Assembly (NCBI GenBank): GCA_015680685.1
Contig: MNCI01034058.1
Coordinates: 63,720 to 127,719 of the forward strand
Direction of reading: 5' to 3'
DNA from: Gnetum montanum
Taxonomy: Eukaryota > Streptophyta > Gnetopsida > Gnetales > Gnetaceae
Length of the DNA stretch: 64,000 nucleotides
The notes under the pieces are model-generated. The model made no database searches. It saw nothing but the letters and a program-made list of their open reading frames with translations, and was not told the DNA's origin. The translations under genes and the position numbers were made by a program. Numbering within the stretch: the first letter of the stretch is position 1; each line of letters begins with the position of its first letter. Positions 47,655-59,762 of the stretch are shown here, one piece after another.

Positions 47655-48095
47655 TTGGATATCTTGGGTTTTTACTTTTCATGGCTAGGAGCTTCTTCTT
47701 GAAGCTCCACTTCGGAAACCTATTCTATGTCCATGTTGTTGATAGCTAGGGGAGCTATATTGTCATCATGAATGATGATTTGACCTTCTTCATAAGAAAG
47801 ATGAATTTCTTGATGGATGGGTGAGGACACAACTCATAACTAAGTCAACCAAGATGTTCCTAGGATCAGGTTGAATCTTGGTGTCTCTTCCACCACCAAG
47901 AATTTTTTGGTTGTAGGGAATTATTCTCCAGTATAAAATTAAAGGAGATAGACCTCTTGATGGAAAATCTTGATTCATTAAAAAACTTAAGAGCTTTGGT
48001 GATTTTAGGTTGTACTTTCTTAGTTAAGCCCAAGTGTTTAATGATGGTACATGGGATGACATTGCTTACAACTCCATCATCAACATGCACTCGTT
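47655..48095 (-). pseudogene. Tat-2 protease relic
   Basis: Minus-strand reading gives FKIQRVHVDDGVVSNVIP near 48050-48095, then IKHLGLTKKVQPKITKALKF, parallel to the Tat-1 protease (VHVDDGAAANVIP, VDKLGLVDQISPTTTSCLKS). The DDG motif is the same. It lies upstream of the antisense-gene spacer in element orientation, as in Tat-1. The outer end joins Athila-O gag within about 20 bp of 48095; no LTR or TSD is there, so Tat-2 is a truncated fragment. Confidence 0.8.
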
Positions 48096-49925
48096 GTATT
48101 TTAAATTATCGTGTCCCATCACCACCTTTTCAACAACAATACCCTCAAAATAATTTTATACCTTTTAAGAGTCAAACTAATGAATAATTGGATAAACTCA
48201 CTCATAGTATTACTTCCTTCATTGAAGAAAGTAGGTAATTCATGAGTGAAACAAGGAGAAGATTTTAACACTTAACAAAGAACAAATTACCTTATCAACT
48301 TGAGCCAAATCCTACATCTCAAAGAAAGGGTAGGGAAAAACTAAATTTCATCACTACTAGGAGTGGAAAGACCATTGAGCCTAGACTCCAAAAGAAGATT
48401 ATATTTCAAGAAGTTGAGATACAACAAAAAGTTCAGCCACAAGTATTGAATGAGAAGGAAAACAATTAGTTAATAAGGGAAAGAGAAAAACAATTAACCT
48501 CTTCTCCTTTGCCTAGACAAATAACTTTACCTCCTTGTCCTAAATTATTGCAAAAAAACAATCGTTAACCTCTTCTCCTTTGCCTAGAACAAAATGTTCA
48601 ATGAATTATATTTGCATATTCCTTTAGAACAAGTTGTAAAGGACACGCCTTTTATGCTAAATACTTAAGGGTTATATGCACGAAGAGAAGAGATGAAAAG
48701 ATTCCTAGGAAAATGTATTTGGTTGATAATCTATCTCAACTTATAAAAAGCTGTGAAGTTCCAGAATACCAAGATCTAGGGATTCCTATAATTCCAATTA
48801 AAATAAATGGACAGACTATTAAGAATTTCCTATTAGATCTAGGAGCTAGTATTAATATCATGCCACTTTAAATGGCTAGGTCACCTGATTTGGAGGATAT
48901 AAGAAAGGAAAACATGACAATAAGAGTAATGGAAGATTTAATAGTAGAGGTTATAAGAGGAAAATATCTAGTTGATTTTGTAGTGTTGAAAGTAAAAGAC
49001 CTAGATTGTTTTCCCATCATACTAGGTAGACGTTGGTTAGTAATAGCTGATGTAGTAATCAATTGTAGATCAAGGAAACTCCAATTATCTTTTCCTATTC
49101 TTAATTTTATGCTTAACATATATGGTAAAGCAAAAGAGGATCAATTGAATCAAGATTTGAAAGAAGCAAGAGTGCTATACACAATACCCACTTCAACAAT
49201 GACACAAGATAGGGAAACATTAGTATTAAAAAATTTTGAGGAAGGACATTTACACCCCTCTATAAAAGAACAACAAGATCTTTTTTATCAAATTTTGAAT
49301 TTAGGATCAAAAAATATTAGAGAAATAATTCAACCACCAAATAATGATTCTTTGGATCTTAGAGAATTACCTAGTACACTTAAGTATGTTTTCCTTGATC
49401 ATAATAAATCATTAATAATAGATTTTCAATTTTATGATGACTAAGAAGCAAAATTATTAGAACTTTTACATAGAAAGTCTAAGGCATTTGCATGGAGTTA
49501 TGAGGATATTCATCAAGGAATCTCATCCAACATATGCCAACATCACATCTATATAGAAGACAATGTGAAATTAGTAAGAATTCCCCCTAGACAAATTAAT
49601 ACAGCTTTAAAACAAATTATTAAGAATAAAATTTCAAAACTTTGGAAGGAAGGAATTAATTTTTCAATAGCCAATAGTAAATGGATAAGTCCAATTACTA
49701 TAGGTCCTAAAAAGGGTGAAAATGAATAGTTCATATAGATTATAGGAATCTCAATCAAAACACAAAGAAAGATCATTTTCCTCTATCTTACATAGACCAA
49801 ATGTTAGAGAAATTAGAAGGGCATGAGTATTATTATTTTTTGGAAGAGTTTAGTGATTACAATCAAGTAGCCATGGATGCCTTTTAGCCTTTGTAGCGTA
49901 CCTACTATCTTCCAAAGATCCATGA
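48096..49925 (+). pseudogene. Athila-O gag end, protease and RT start
   Basis: Gag end: NYRVPSPPFQQQYPQNNF near 48100, FITTRSGKTIEP near 48350 (a typical Athila gag-end motif). Protease: NFLLDLGASINIMP near 48820-48870, where the DSG motif reads DLG. The frame 48872-49441 holds FPIILGRRWLVIADVVI and then RELPSTLKYVFLDHN before RT. RT start: KSKAFAWSYEDI near 49480 and SNICQHHIYIED near 49525, then fragments to 49925. Just before the Athila-B insertion about 25 codons of RT (the TFxCPxGTF to FGLCNA part) are missing. Stops are frequent after 49441. Confidence 0.8.
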
Positions 49926-50749
49926 TGATGAACTATGATATCAGGGCCACGATATCGCATCCGTGATATTGAGTTCGTGATATTGGAGCTCACTAAGTGA
50001 TATCGGGCATCTGATGTCACGACTCGCCTCATTGCCTATAAATAAGAGGCAGGCATGCTTGGTTTGCATAGTTAGTCTTAATCCCTTACCCGAACTCTTG
50101 CAGTTTTCCTTCCTTATTGTTAGAATTATTTCTAAGTGCCCACAATAGGAGTTATAAAGTGAACGGATCTTCATTCAAGCATTGTGTACCTGAGCATACC
50201 TTGTGGCTAGAAATAAAGATAAACTTTGTGATAAACCTTGCAGCATTTGGAATAGCTTATTTAATGTTATTTATAGTTATTTAATGTTTTTCTTAGTTAA
50301 TTAATGTTCTCACTCTCACCTTGTTAACTCTCTAAAGTAAGCACACTTAGTACGACCACTTCAAGCATGTGTGGAACACTTGGTAACCTAGTAACGATTA
50401 GCGTTTGGTAATCCCAGTAGTGTTGCACTGGTTTAAGATATGTACGACAAGTGGGGATGGATGCTGGTGTTGAGACTAGTTAGGGAATAGTTGATTAGTT
50501 AAATTAAGTTATTTACTTAATTAGTTCACTTCTCCCTTTGTAGTACCAGGACATAAAACATCTGAAAATATATAAAAATCATATACCTCGAGTTTACTTA
50601 ACCATACAGTCGCACTATACAAGTAAGCTTGGGAAGATAATGACTGACTAACCCATTTGGGTAAGCACCTAGTCCTTGGAATTTGACCAGATCATGCATT
50701 TATGCTCGTATTCATATGGTTGAGCATAGGGACACCTCACTACTCATCA
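49926..50749 (+). repeat. 5' LTR of Athila-B (824 bp)
   Basis: TGATGAAC to CTCATCA, paired with 58951-59762. TATAAATAAGAGG at 50037. Upstream (49937-50008) are GATATCAGG, CGATATCGC, TGATATTG (twice) and TGATATCGGG. Confidence 0.93.
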
Positions 50750-50770
50750 TTGGCATTGTTGCCAGGGACT
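50750..50770 (+). other. Primer binding site, tRNA-Asp type, Athila-B
   Basis: TTGGCATTGTTGCCAGGGAC directly follows the LTR; the best-kept Asp-type primer site in the window. Confidence 0.88.
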
Positions 50771-50887
50771 TTGTTGTTTGTGTGCTAACTAGAACTTAGG
50801 AAATCTTCACATCGTTGGAATGAACCCTTAGGGTTGGTTATCTTACAATTATTGAAATGAAAAGTATTGCATATTGAATAGACAATT

Positions 50888-53350
50888 ATGTCTCCTTCTT
50901 CTTATGAGAGTGTTTCACCACCTAGGTCTGATACAGGAAACAATCGGAGGCATAGTACACATGATAATCCACCAGTCCCCCAACAGTTTCATGTGGTATA
51001 TGTTCATCCCAGTGAGTATATATCAAACTTTACCTTTATCCTCCACCAAGATGAACAACTATAGTGGCGTGATTTAGAAGGTAACATAGTGTTACCTCCC
51101 GATCGCTTAGTCCTGGGCATGCTTCTTCATGCTCTTACACAAATTGGTATGCAGCACTTACAGGTAGAGTACGTTGTGCATGATCACAACTCGAGAGAGT
51201 ATTGACCCACGGAGGCACAATGTCAAAGGGATCTACAATAGGAGAGATGTTATGAATCCATGAAGGGGAAGTTATCTTAGAATGTCCCATATGTTCCTCC
51301 CACACAATGATGTTCCTCCCATTGACTTCAATCAAGGGGTGGTGTATCAAAATCTTCACTTAACTATCCATAACCCAGATTCTGGTACCGATAGACACAA
51401 AGGGTCTAAAAAAGAAACATGAACACATGACAAAGATGGACATTCTGATCATAACCACGATCGAGGTCGTGACCACTGAAGAGAAGGAAGCAGGCACCAT
51501 CATGGTGATGGTCCTCCTTCTTCTTCACCTTCATCATCTCCTTCATCCTCTCCTTCAGGATCTAGATGTAGTCACAAAGGAAAAGACCTTGATGATAATG
51601 GTAAGTGAAACAAGAATCATAGACAAAGTAGCCAAGAAAGGGGATGAGAGCATTCTAGAGAAACTCATCATGAAAGGAGGGAGAGTATGGAACAACATAG
51701 GCATCATAGACACCATAGATAGTACGATCACGATGAACCCCTACTTGCTACCTAAAGTATGCTAGATATGACTAAGGTTGTTAGAATCCCAACAAGGCAT
51801 CAAAAAGATAGCAAGATCAAAAGATTAGACATGAAAAATTTCCCACGATTTGAAGGGGGATACAATGCTAATCCTCAAAATCATCTATAAGCATTTCACA
51901 ATGCATGTGCCTTGCAAAACATAGAAAACGAATGGAAAAAACTCAAGTTGTTTCCATGGAAATTAATCAGATAAGTGGAAAGCTGGTACCAATCCTTAGA
52001 ACTGGAATCCATTCGTCGATGGAGTACCATGTTAGAGCTATTCAACGATAAGTATCAAACATACTCCCAAGTGTCCAACCTACAAAAGCAAATCCAAGGA
52101 TGGAAATAAGGAGGACATGAACCCTTGGATGCTAACATGGGCCAATATTATGCATTGTTACATTGTTGCCTAGGCCATGGTTACTCACAAAGGAAACAAC
52201 TATGTCATCTCGTAGATGGGCTTAGGCACGAAATGCGAAGAACCCTTGGGACTTATGTCCAAGGAAGGCTATCTGAGCTTAGGGCCCATCAAGTACAAAT
52301 ATTGTTAGAGAAAGTTGCAAAGAGAAAAGTGAGTTAAGGAAAAGAGAGAGTGTAGAAGAATATAACAAAGATCCTTCCCTTTGAAAAAAGGGAGTTAGAT
52401 TTTGTGAGGATGAAGAAGAGTCACCACTTGAAGAGATGGTAAATAGGAAAATCTTGTCCATTAAAAAACTTACATCAAAGGTATTGGTAAAGTTGGATCA
52501 AATGTGGGACTCCCTAGATAATAGATTTCAAATAGTTCTCAAAATAGTAGAGGATTTTAGAAAGGAAGGTAGTGATCGAGAAAGGAGAAAAAAGAGAGAA
52601 GCTGAATATGCACGTAACAAAGGTAAGGGCAAAGTTGTCATCATCAAAGAGGTTGTGGATTCAGATACAAATAATGATGATGGATATAAGATATGCCAAT
52701 ATGACCATCCTAAGGGGTGTTTCCCTATAATCTCACATCTGTAAGAGTTTGGGGTGTATGCACTCAACCCACGATTAAACAAAAGGCAAACACCCCAAAG
52801 GTTACCTTATCCCCAAGGCAGTTCCACCAACCCTTGATGTATTATCCAAGTGGAACTCCACCACAATCAAGTGAGCAGTATCAATAGTTTCAGCACCCAT
52901 AATCATGGGGAATGCCACCACCACGTCAACAGTATCCTTACCGTCAACCCAACCCATATGGATACTACGTGTAGTAGCCGATCTTTCCACGTGACTCTAC
53001 TGGTCATGTCACTCCCCAGCATCACTACCAAGCCCATGAGTATTATAGAACTCCTTCTCCTATGGGTGATGTTCCACAAATATACCATCCTTCTCATCCA
53101 GCTACATCTCGTCCACCCTTAACTCCATTACCACCTACTCTAGTCATGTAGGGTGAGCTCCCTGCCTAGCTACAGCAACGTAACACTACAAGGGCCATTA
53201 ATCCTCATCCTACTATTGGTTCAGAAAATTGTGTAAAGAAGAGACCTTCCTTTAGGACTGATAGTCCAACCAAGTTCTTGCAGTCACAAGTGGCTAACTC
53301 TCCAAAGGCCTCACCATCATTTGAAACTTTAGAACTCCCTTTAAACCAAA
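50888..53350 (+). pseudogene. Athila-B gag
   Basis: Start ATG 50888 (MSPSSYESVSPPRSDTGNN), then VYVHPSEYISNFTFILHQDE. The His/Ser-rich middle (51350-51600) is frameshifted. Gag core: MKNFPRFEGGYNANPQNHL near 51830, MLELFNDKYQTYSQVSNLQK near 52030, GHGYSQRKQLCHLVDGLRHE near 52180. The knuckle-like motif reads YKICQYDHPKGC near 52686-52721, its first Cys changed to Tyr, followed by the Pro/Gln-rich part. Four or more frameshifts and many stops. Confidence 0.8.
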
Positions 53351-54050
53351 GGCTACATGCAACAGACACAGTCATGTTGACACATGTCATTATCGATTAG
53401 ATTAAGGTGGCCATATTCCTAGTAAATTCTCTAATCCTAGGAGTCCTCTTATATATTTACAAATCACTGGGAATGAACCGTGCAAAGCTTTTTTGGATTC
53501 AAGTTCTGGTGTCAACTTAATCTCTCAAAAAACATATAAAGCTTGAAACTTGCCTCCACTAAAAAAGAGTAACATACATTTAGAGCTGGCCAACTAGTCC
53601 ATCATTGTCCCATTAGGACTAGTGCAGGACATCATCACCATTGTTTGTGGGTGGTCTTATCCAGCTAACTTCCTAGTGATTCAAGTCAACAACTATAAGG
53701 AGGAATTCCCAATCATAATGGAAAGAGCATGGCTAAGCACAATTGATGCACGCTTACGAATATGTGATCTTTCCCTAGGGATAGCAAAGGAAAATACATT
53801 TAGAAAGATCGAGAATAAGAAAGTTCCATACATTGCATATAGTGACATAGGGTGTAATTGCGTGCAGAACTCCTAGTTCCTACAACGTTTAATATTGCTT
53901 GCATGCAACCAATGTGCACAAGTAACTAGCATACAAAGATGCCTGTATGTAGTAGCCACAACACAGGAAGGCACCTAGTGGCTGATAGCTGACCAAGAGA
54001 GCAATTCAACTATATGCATGGAACCAACTGAGGGTTTGACTTATGCTTAC
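53351..54050 (+). pseudogene. Athila-B protease
   Basis: NEPCKAFLDSSSGVNLIS near 53472-53525 corresponds to NEPHRALLDSGSRVNLIS in Athila-A3, with the catalytic Gly of DSG read as Ser. Then YPANFLVIQVNNYKEEFPII (near 53660) and RAWLSTIDARLRICDLS. One frameshift lies before 53622. It leads into RT in the usual gag-protease-RT order. Confidence 0.8.
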
Positions 54051-55740
54051 ATCGATATCATAGATACATTAGAGCAAGTTCATTGCCAACTTCCAAGTCT
54101 TGACATTGAAAATATCAACTAGGGGAAGTTGGAAATCCCTGACAACTTTAAGCAAGAGCCCCTTGAGTTAAAATCGTTGCCCACTGGTATGGTGTATACA
54201 TTTCTCAAAAATAGAAAATTGGTAATTATTAATGCTAAGCTCGATCTGAAACAAAAAGAGAGACTATTGAAAATAGTGAATAAATGGTCGAAAGCCTTTA
54301 CTTGGTCATATCCCGAATTAACTAGAATAGACCCTAGGATATGCCAACATAGGATTTACACTGACCCCTCCATGAAGCCTTTATGATAACCGTAGAGGCA
54401 ATTGAATCCAAAGCTGAAGCAAGTGGTTAAAGAAGAAATTTAACAACTTCTAAAAGTTGGGTTCATCTACCCCATTGCTGATAGCCAATGGGTTAGTCCA
54501 TTAGTTATTGTGGTCAAAAAGGAAGGTAAATGGAGGGTGTGTATAGAATTTAGGCTATTGAACATGGAAACATTCAAAGATCACTTTCCATTGCCATTTT
54601 TTGACCAAGTCTTAGACACCATTGCAAGGCATCGCTACCATAATTTTCTAGATGGGTACAGTGGATACAACCAAATCCAAATAGCACCAGAAGACCAAGC
54701 CAAGAACACATTCACAAGCCCTTGGGGGACATTTTCATACAAATAGATGTCGTTTGGCTTGTGCAATGCTCCTGCAACATTTCAATGTTTGGTTCTAAGT
54801 ATCTTTTAGTAGAAAATAGGGAATGGTGTAGAGGTCTTCATGGATGATTTCTCCACCTACGAAGTGGACTTCAATCAAGCATTGGACCAATTAGAGAAAG
54901 TACTAAAATGATGTGTTGAAACCAATTTAAGGCTTAACTGGAAAAAAAATCCATTTAATAATCCAAGAAGGCATAGTATTGGGACACAAGATTTCACAAA
55001 CAGAGATAGAGGTAGACCCTGAAAAGATCAAAGTCATCCAAGGAATCACACGCAAACCTGAAACTATAAAAGACATCCGATCATTCCTTGGACACACTGG
55101 CTATTATAGAATATTCATAGAGAACTTTTCAAAGGTTGCAAAACCATTAGTTGAACTAACGAAAAAGTATGTACCTTTTGAATGGACCAAAGAATGTGAA
55201 CTAACTTTCCAAACCTTGAAACAGAAGCTTGTAGAAACACCCATTCTACAAGCTCTTGACTGGTCCAAACCATTCCACATAATGACTAACATGTCCAACT
55301 TTTTCTTGGGATTTGTACTCACACAATTAGATGACCAGAAATGACCCTATTACATTCATTGTGCGAGTCGAAGTATTGTTGGTGCATAGCTTAACTACAC
55401 CACAATAGAAAAGGAGTTAATGGCTATGGTGTTTGCACTAGATAAATTTAGGCACTATTTATTGGGCTATAAGGTATTTGTATACACAGACCATAGTGTA
55501 ATTCGGTTCCTACTAACTAAACCAATAGTGAGCCCTCACATCATACGATGGCTCGTAATCTTACAAGAGTTCGATCTTACGATGATAGATCATAAAGGCA
55601 CTGAGAACATTGTTGCTGATCATTTATCTTGGTTAAGATGGGACAACAAAGAGGATGAATATTCACTTTTTGATCACTTTCCTAATGAATCCCTCTTTAC
55701 AAGTGTAGTAAATAATCAATTAACCACGGAAATAAATTAG
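54051..55740 (+). pseudogene. Athila-B reverse transcriptase and RNase H
   Basis: RT: WSKAFTWSYPELTRIDPRIC near 54285-54345, GKWRVCIEFRLLNMETFKDH (54525-54585), GYSGYNQIQIAPEDQAKNTF near 54655, FGLCNAPATFQ, then the catalytic VFMDDF near 54835-54850. The connection region has VLGHKISQTEIEVDPEKIKV near 54975. RNase H: YTTIEKELMAMVFALDKFRH near 55400-55450, YTDHSVIRFLLTK, RWLVILQEFDLTMIDHKGTE, NIVADHLSWL. Two frameshifts (one near 54960) and some stops. The LNYTTIEKELMAMVFALDKF pattern is typical of Athila. Confidence 0.88.
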
Positions 55741-57082
55741 TATAGTAGCACTCTTACCTATCTCCTTACACAAGAAACACCACAAGAGTTAGACTTTAAA
55801 AAGAAATAATAGTTTCTACACCGAGCCAAATATTTCATGGAAATCAATGGGCACCTTTATAAGGTATGTATCAATGGTTCGATGGTGTGTTCTTGATGTA
55901 GATCAATTATGAGTTCTTCAAGATGCTCATGAGGGCCCTTGTGGGGGTCATTACATAGGGAGACAAACAGCCATTAAAATCTTACTTGTAGGATATTATT
56001 GGCCTACATTATTCCAGGATGCTCATCATTTCATCCAATCTTGTGAGCACTGCCAATGTGATGAGGGAATGATTGCTAGAATGGAGGATCCACAACAATG
56101 GATTCAAACTTTAGAACCCTTCGATATATGGGGAATTGATTTTATGGGGCCTATTACGCCAATGTCCAATGGAAAAGCCTATATTGTTTTCGTTGTTGAC
56201 TATTTTGCAAAATGGGCAAAAGTAGCCACTATTATGGACTACACATCATCTACCACTACACAATTTGTTCAACAAAAAATCATAAATAGGTTTGGTATGC
56301 CTCATGCACTTATTTCGGATAATGGTACACATTTTAAAGGTGCAACTTTTTGAAAGTTGATGCAACACTTATGAGTGGAACACAAGTTGACTACACCATA
56401 TCACCCTCAAGCAAATGGTCAAGCCAAGGTCACCAATAGGAAGATTACGAAATTATTAACATGAATCGTTAGCAAGTATAGGCAAGATTGTAGCACCAAA
56501 TTGAACGATGCTCTTTGGGCATACTGCTCCATGTGAAAACTCCCTATAGGCTACTCTTCCTATGAGTTAGTGTACAGTAAACTTCCAACACTTCCTATTC
56601 AAGCAGAGCTTTGTACACTATCCACAACATGTAATCTCAACCTTGACCTCAATCTAGCATAAAAAGAATGGTTAATGAACCTTAACCTACTAGATGAGAA
56701 CTGATTGGTCACCTTGTCATATAATGAATTAAACAAGGCTTTTAATAAACAATGTCATGACCTAAAAATTAGAAAAGTTAAATATCACCTAGGAGATAAG
56801 GTTCTTTATTGGAACCTCACACACATACCACAACGCACTAAATTTCAAACGTTGTGGGAAGGACCTTATATTATTCATGCAACGTTTCCTTTAGGGGCCA
56901 TGATGATTTACAAACTTGATAGCCTGGATAAGAAATTTTTGGTCAACATCCAACAAACCAAATTTTTCCATGAGCCTAGAATGGCTAGTACCAATACTAC
57001 CTCTATTGGTGGACAACCCTACTCATTATTTTGGATCTCCTCCATCCAGCTCAATCATGGGGGAGATGGCCACCAATGTTAA
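55741..57082 (+). pseudogene. Athila-B integrase
   Basis: Zinc-binding part: HEGPCGGHYIGRQTAIK near 55930, GYYWPTLFQDAHHFIQSCEH, CQC. Core: FDIWGIDFMGPITPMSNGK (56121-56175) with the first Asp, LISDNGTHFKG (56310-56345) with the second, and PQANGQAKVTNRKITK near 56408-56455, where the catalytic Glu position reads Lys. C-terminal part: GDKVLYWNLTHIPQRT, LWEGPYIIHATFPLGAM, then a tail ending IQLNHGGDGHQC. The same tail is fused to protease in Athila-A2 and A3. A few stops and one frameshift. Confidence 0.87.
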
Positions 57083-58950
57083 CCATTCTAAGCCCTTAGC
57101 TCCTTTTGTATTCTTGTTTTACACATCTTTTCAATTTTACTTTTTTTTTACACCATGATTCACATTTTTATTATTTCTTTGTTTGATTTACTTTCATTCA
57201 TCATACCATGAGTGCTCATGATGGTGGATTGTACTATAATAATGTTGATTGCTAATGTTTTGTTTTTACCTTTGATTTTCAATGTTGATACTAAGATATA
57301 GTTCTTTTAATAAAACAGGCAATGAGTCCACGACATCCATTCCTCCATTCAACTCTATGGTCTCCCTTGTCTTGGAAATGTACTATCCCTTTTTCTAAAT
57401 ACACTTATTAATGAAGTGGTAACTTGGTATTCTTCAAACCAAGGAAAGACTCAATGGTTGAAAAGGGTGTGACTTCAAGGGAATTGGACGCACTTGTGCT
57501 AGCTATTCTCTTGGGTACTTGGATGCTTTTCATGGGTTTTTTGCCATTCCACCGATGACCAAATGTCATGAAGTTGAATGAATTAAATAATTCTTTTCAT
57601 GGTGTGGGTCTCACGTCAAAAAAAACTAGTGAGAATTCAAGGCATACCCCTTAGACAGAATAATGAAATATGAGCTACAAGCACTAGTTATGGCACTGGA
57701 AAGACATGTTACCCATGCCTGAAGGTTCCCTCTAACTAAGGCCCTTTCTTGCTTCCTGCTTCTCTATCTTTCTCTCCTTGGAATGGTGGTGACTCTATGA
57801 ATTCATTCTTGTTACTTCAAGAGGGTGGGTTGGTCAAATGTGTTGATGCGAAGTCACTGAATGTGATTTTTTTGAATCCAGATTTGGAATGAATTCTATT
57901 CAATCACCGTAACCATATAATACATACGGGACTTTACACAACCTTGCTCTTGGGATTCCATTCCATTTTCTCCTCTCCTTCCATATTTCTTCCCATATTC
58001 CACCTCATTGCTGGTTTTATGATCAATCTATATCTTGGTTGATGCATTGTTCATCTTTGATAACTTCTTGTGGGTAAGTTCTTAACCATTGTTTCATACA
58101 TCATTCCTAGAGCCTATGGACTCTTTGGTTTGTGGGTCTATCAGGGCATAAAAGGCATAAGCCTGCTTTGGGGAGGACCCACTAACATTCCTTAATGGTA
58201 CAATTGTTAAGTTCTTTCCCTTAAACATTCTTTGCAATCAATCATTTCTCATTTCATCCCCATCCATGACATCTATTTTATTGGCTTCACTATTGTTATT
58301 TATCTTATCTTTCTTGTTCCTTTAGTATTTTCACCCTATTGCTACCAAAGGTTCGCTCTTAGTTGTGGGGGCCCTGTCACAAAATTTTCCATTCTATTAC
58401 CTATCTCACCCCTACACCTTGGGTAGTTATTAGTTAAAAACCTCTAACCTAGTATCTACCATACCCACAACCCAACCAAGGTACTTCATATCAAGGTAAG
58501 GTATCAACTACATTATATCTTATCTATCCTTGCTAATTCATGACTATGTTGTGTGTGTAGATGGTGACCATATGAACAATGGACTGGGATAGAAGGGAGC
58601 ACTCAGGATGGATTGGAGTGGGAGTAGTTATGCAAGGAACACACTTTATCATGTGGCTATGGATAAACAATGGAGTGCACATTTCTAACATCGGCAACAA
58701 TGCACCTCATTCTCTTTTCTCTCTCTCTTTCTCTTCAAGCTATCAGATGAGGGTTTGGATGTCATCTATGTATAATGTTCACCATAATGGTTATGAACAC
58801 CAATGCTGTAATATGTTTGTCAATCCATTCACTAGGCACTTTGAGTCTATCACCCATGTCACCGTTAGTTTTCATTTAGTCAATAATCCCATAATTTTCC
58901 AATATTTTGTAAGGAACTCGAGGATGAGTTTTCATTCAATCGTGGGGGTA
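57083..58950 (+). other. 3' non-coding region of Athila-B
   Basis: Homologous to 14002-15816 (reverse strand). It holds the conserved coding-like segment 57284-57557 and, at 58560-58950, a stretch similar to the Athila-A tail. It ends with the polypurine tract. No complete gene is seen. Confidence 0.75.
57284..57557 (+). pseudogene. Conserved coding-like segment downstream of integrase (Athila-B copy)
   Basis: Reading gives FNKTGNESTTSI, LEMYYPFF, then after one frameshift VFFKPRKDSMVEKGVTSREL, DALVLAILLGTWMLFMGFLP and a stop TGA at 57555. It is parallel to 15407-15646 in Athila-A2. Mostly synonymous changes in the best part suggest a once-coding region. Function unknown; the end is hydrophobic, which would be compatible with an env-like membrane segment but does not prove it. 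Confidence 0.45.
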
Positions 58951-59762
58951 TGATGAACCACGATATCGAGGCTGCAATATCGGGTCCACAATATCAGAGC
59001 TCACCAAGTGATATCAGGCATCCGATGTTGCAACCCACCTCATCGCCTATAAATAAGAGGCAGGCATGTTTGGTTTTCATAGTTAGTCTTAGTCCCTTAC
59101 CCAAACTCTTGCAGTTTTCCTTCTTATAGGTAGAATTATTTCTGAGTGCCCATAGTAGGAGTCATGAAGTCAACGAATCTTTATTTGAGCATTGCGTACC
59201 TAAGCATACCTTGTGGTCAAAAATAAAGATGAACTTTGTGGTAAATCTTGCAGCATTCAAAATAGCTTATTTAATGTTATTTATAGTTATTTAATACTTT
59301 TCTTAGTTAATTAATGTTCTCTCTCTCACCTTGTTAACTCTCCCAAGTAAGCACACTCAGTATGACCACTTTGAGCATGCATGGAATACTTGGTAACCTA
59401 GTAACAATTAGCATTTGGTAATCCCAATAGTGTTGCACTGGTTCAGGATGTGTACGACAAGTGGGAATAGATGCTGGTGTTAGGACTAGTTAGGGCATAT
59501 TCGATTAGTTAAATTAAATTAGTTCACTTCTCCCTTTGTAGTACCAGGACATAAAACATCAAAAAATATATAAAATTCATATACCTCAAGTTTACTTAAC
59601 CATACAATCGCGCTATACAAGTAAGCTTGGGAAGAAAATGATTGACTAACCCATCTAGGTTTTGTAAAGGTGCATAAGCACCTAGTCCTTGGAATTCAAC
59701 TGAATCATGCGTGTACACTCGTATTTGTATGGTTAAGCGTAGGGATACCTCGCTACTCATCA
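58951..59762 (+). repeat. 3' LTR of Athila-B (812 bp)
   Basis: TGATGAACC to CTCATCA, followed by TSD CATGA. TATAAATA at 59048-59055, with CGATATCGAGG, CAATATCGGG, CAATATCAGAG and TGATATCAGG upstream. Confidence 0.93.

Larger units (their letters stand above)
49926..59762 (+). mobile_element. Athila-B: complete Athila element with pol (9.8 kb)
   Basis: It has 5' LTR 49926-50749, primer site, gag, protease, RT-RNase H, integrase, a 3' non-coding part, polypurine tract (CGTGGGGGTA, ending 58950) and 3' LTR 58951-59762. TSD CATGA is perfect (49921-49925 and 59763-59767); removing the element restores the Athila-O RT reading (TIFQRSMISIFSNMIEDY). Gag and LTR layout are related to Athila-A but diverged, so it is a likely relative of the pol donor for the non-autonomous copies. 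Several stops and frameshifts make this copy inactive. Confidence 0.95.
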
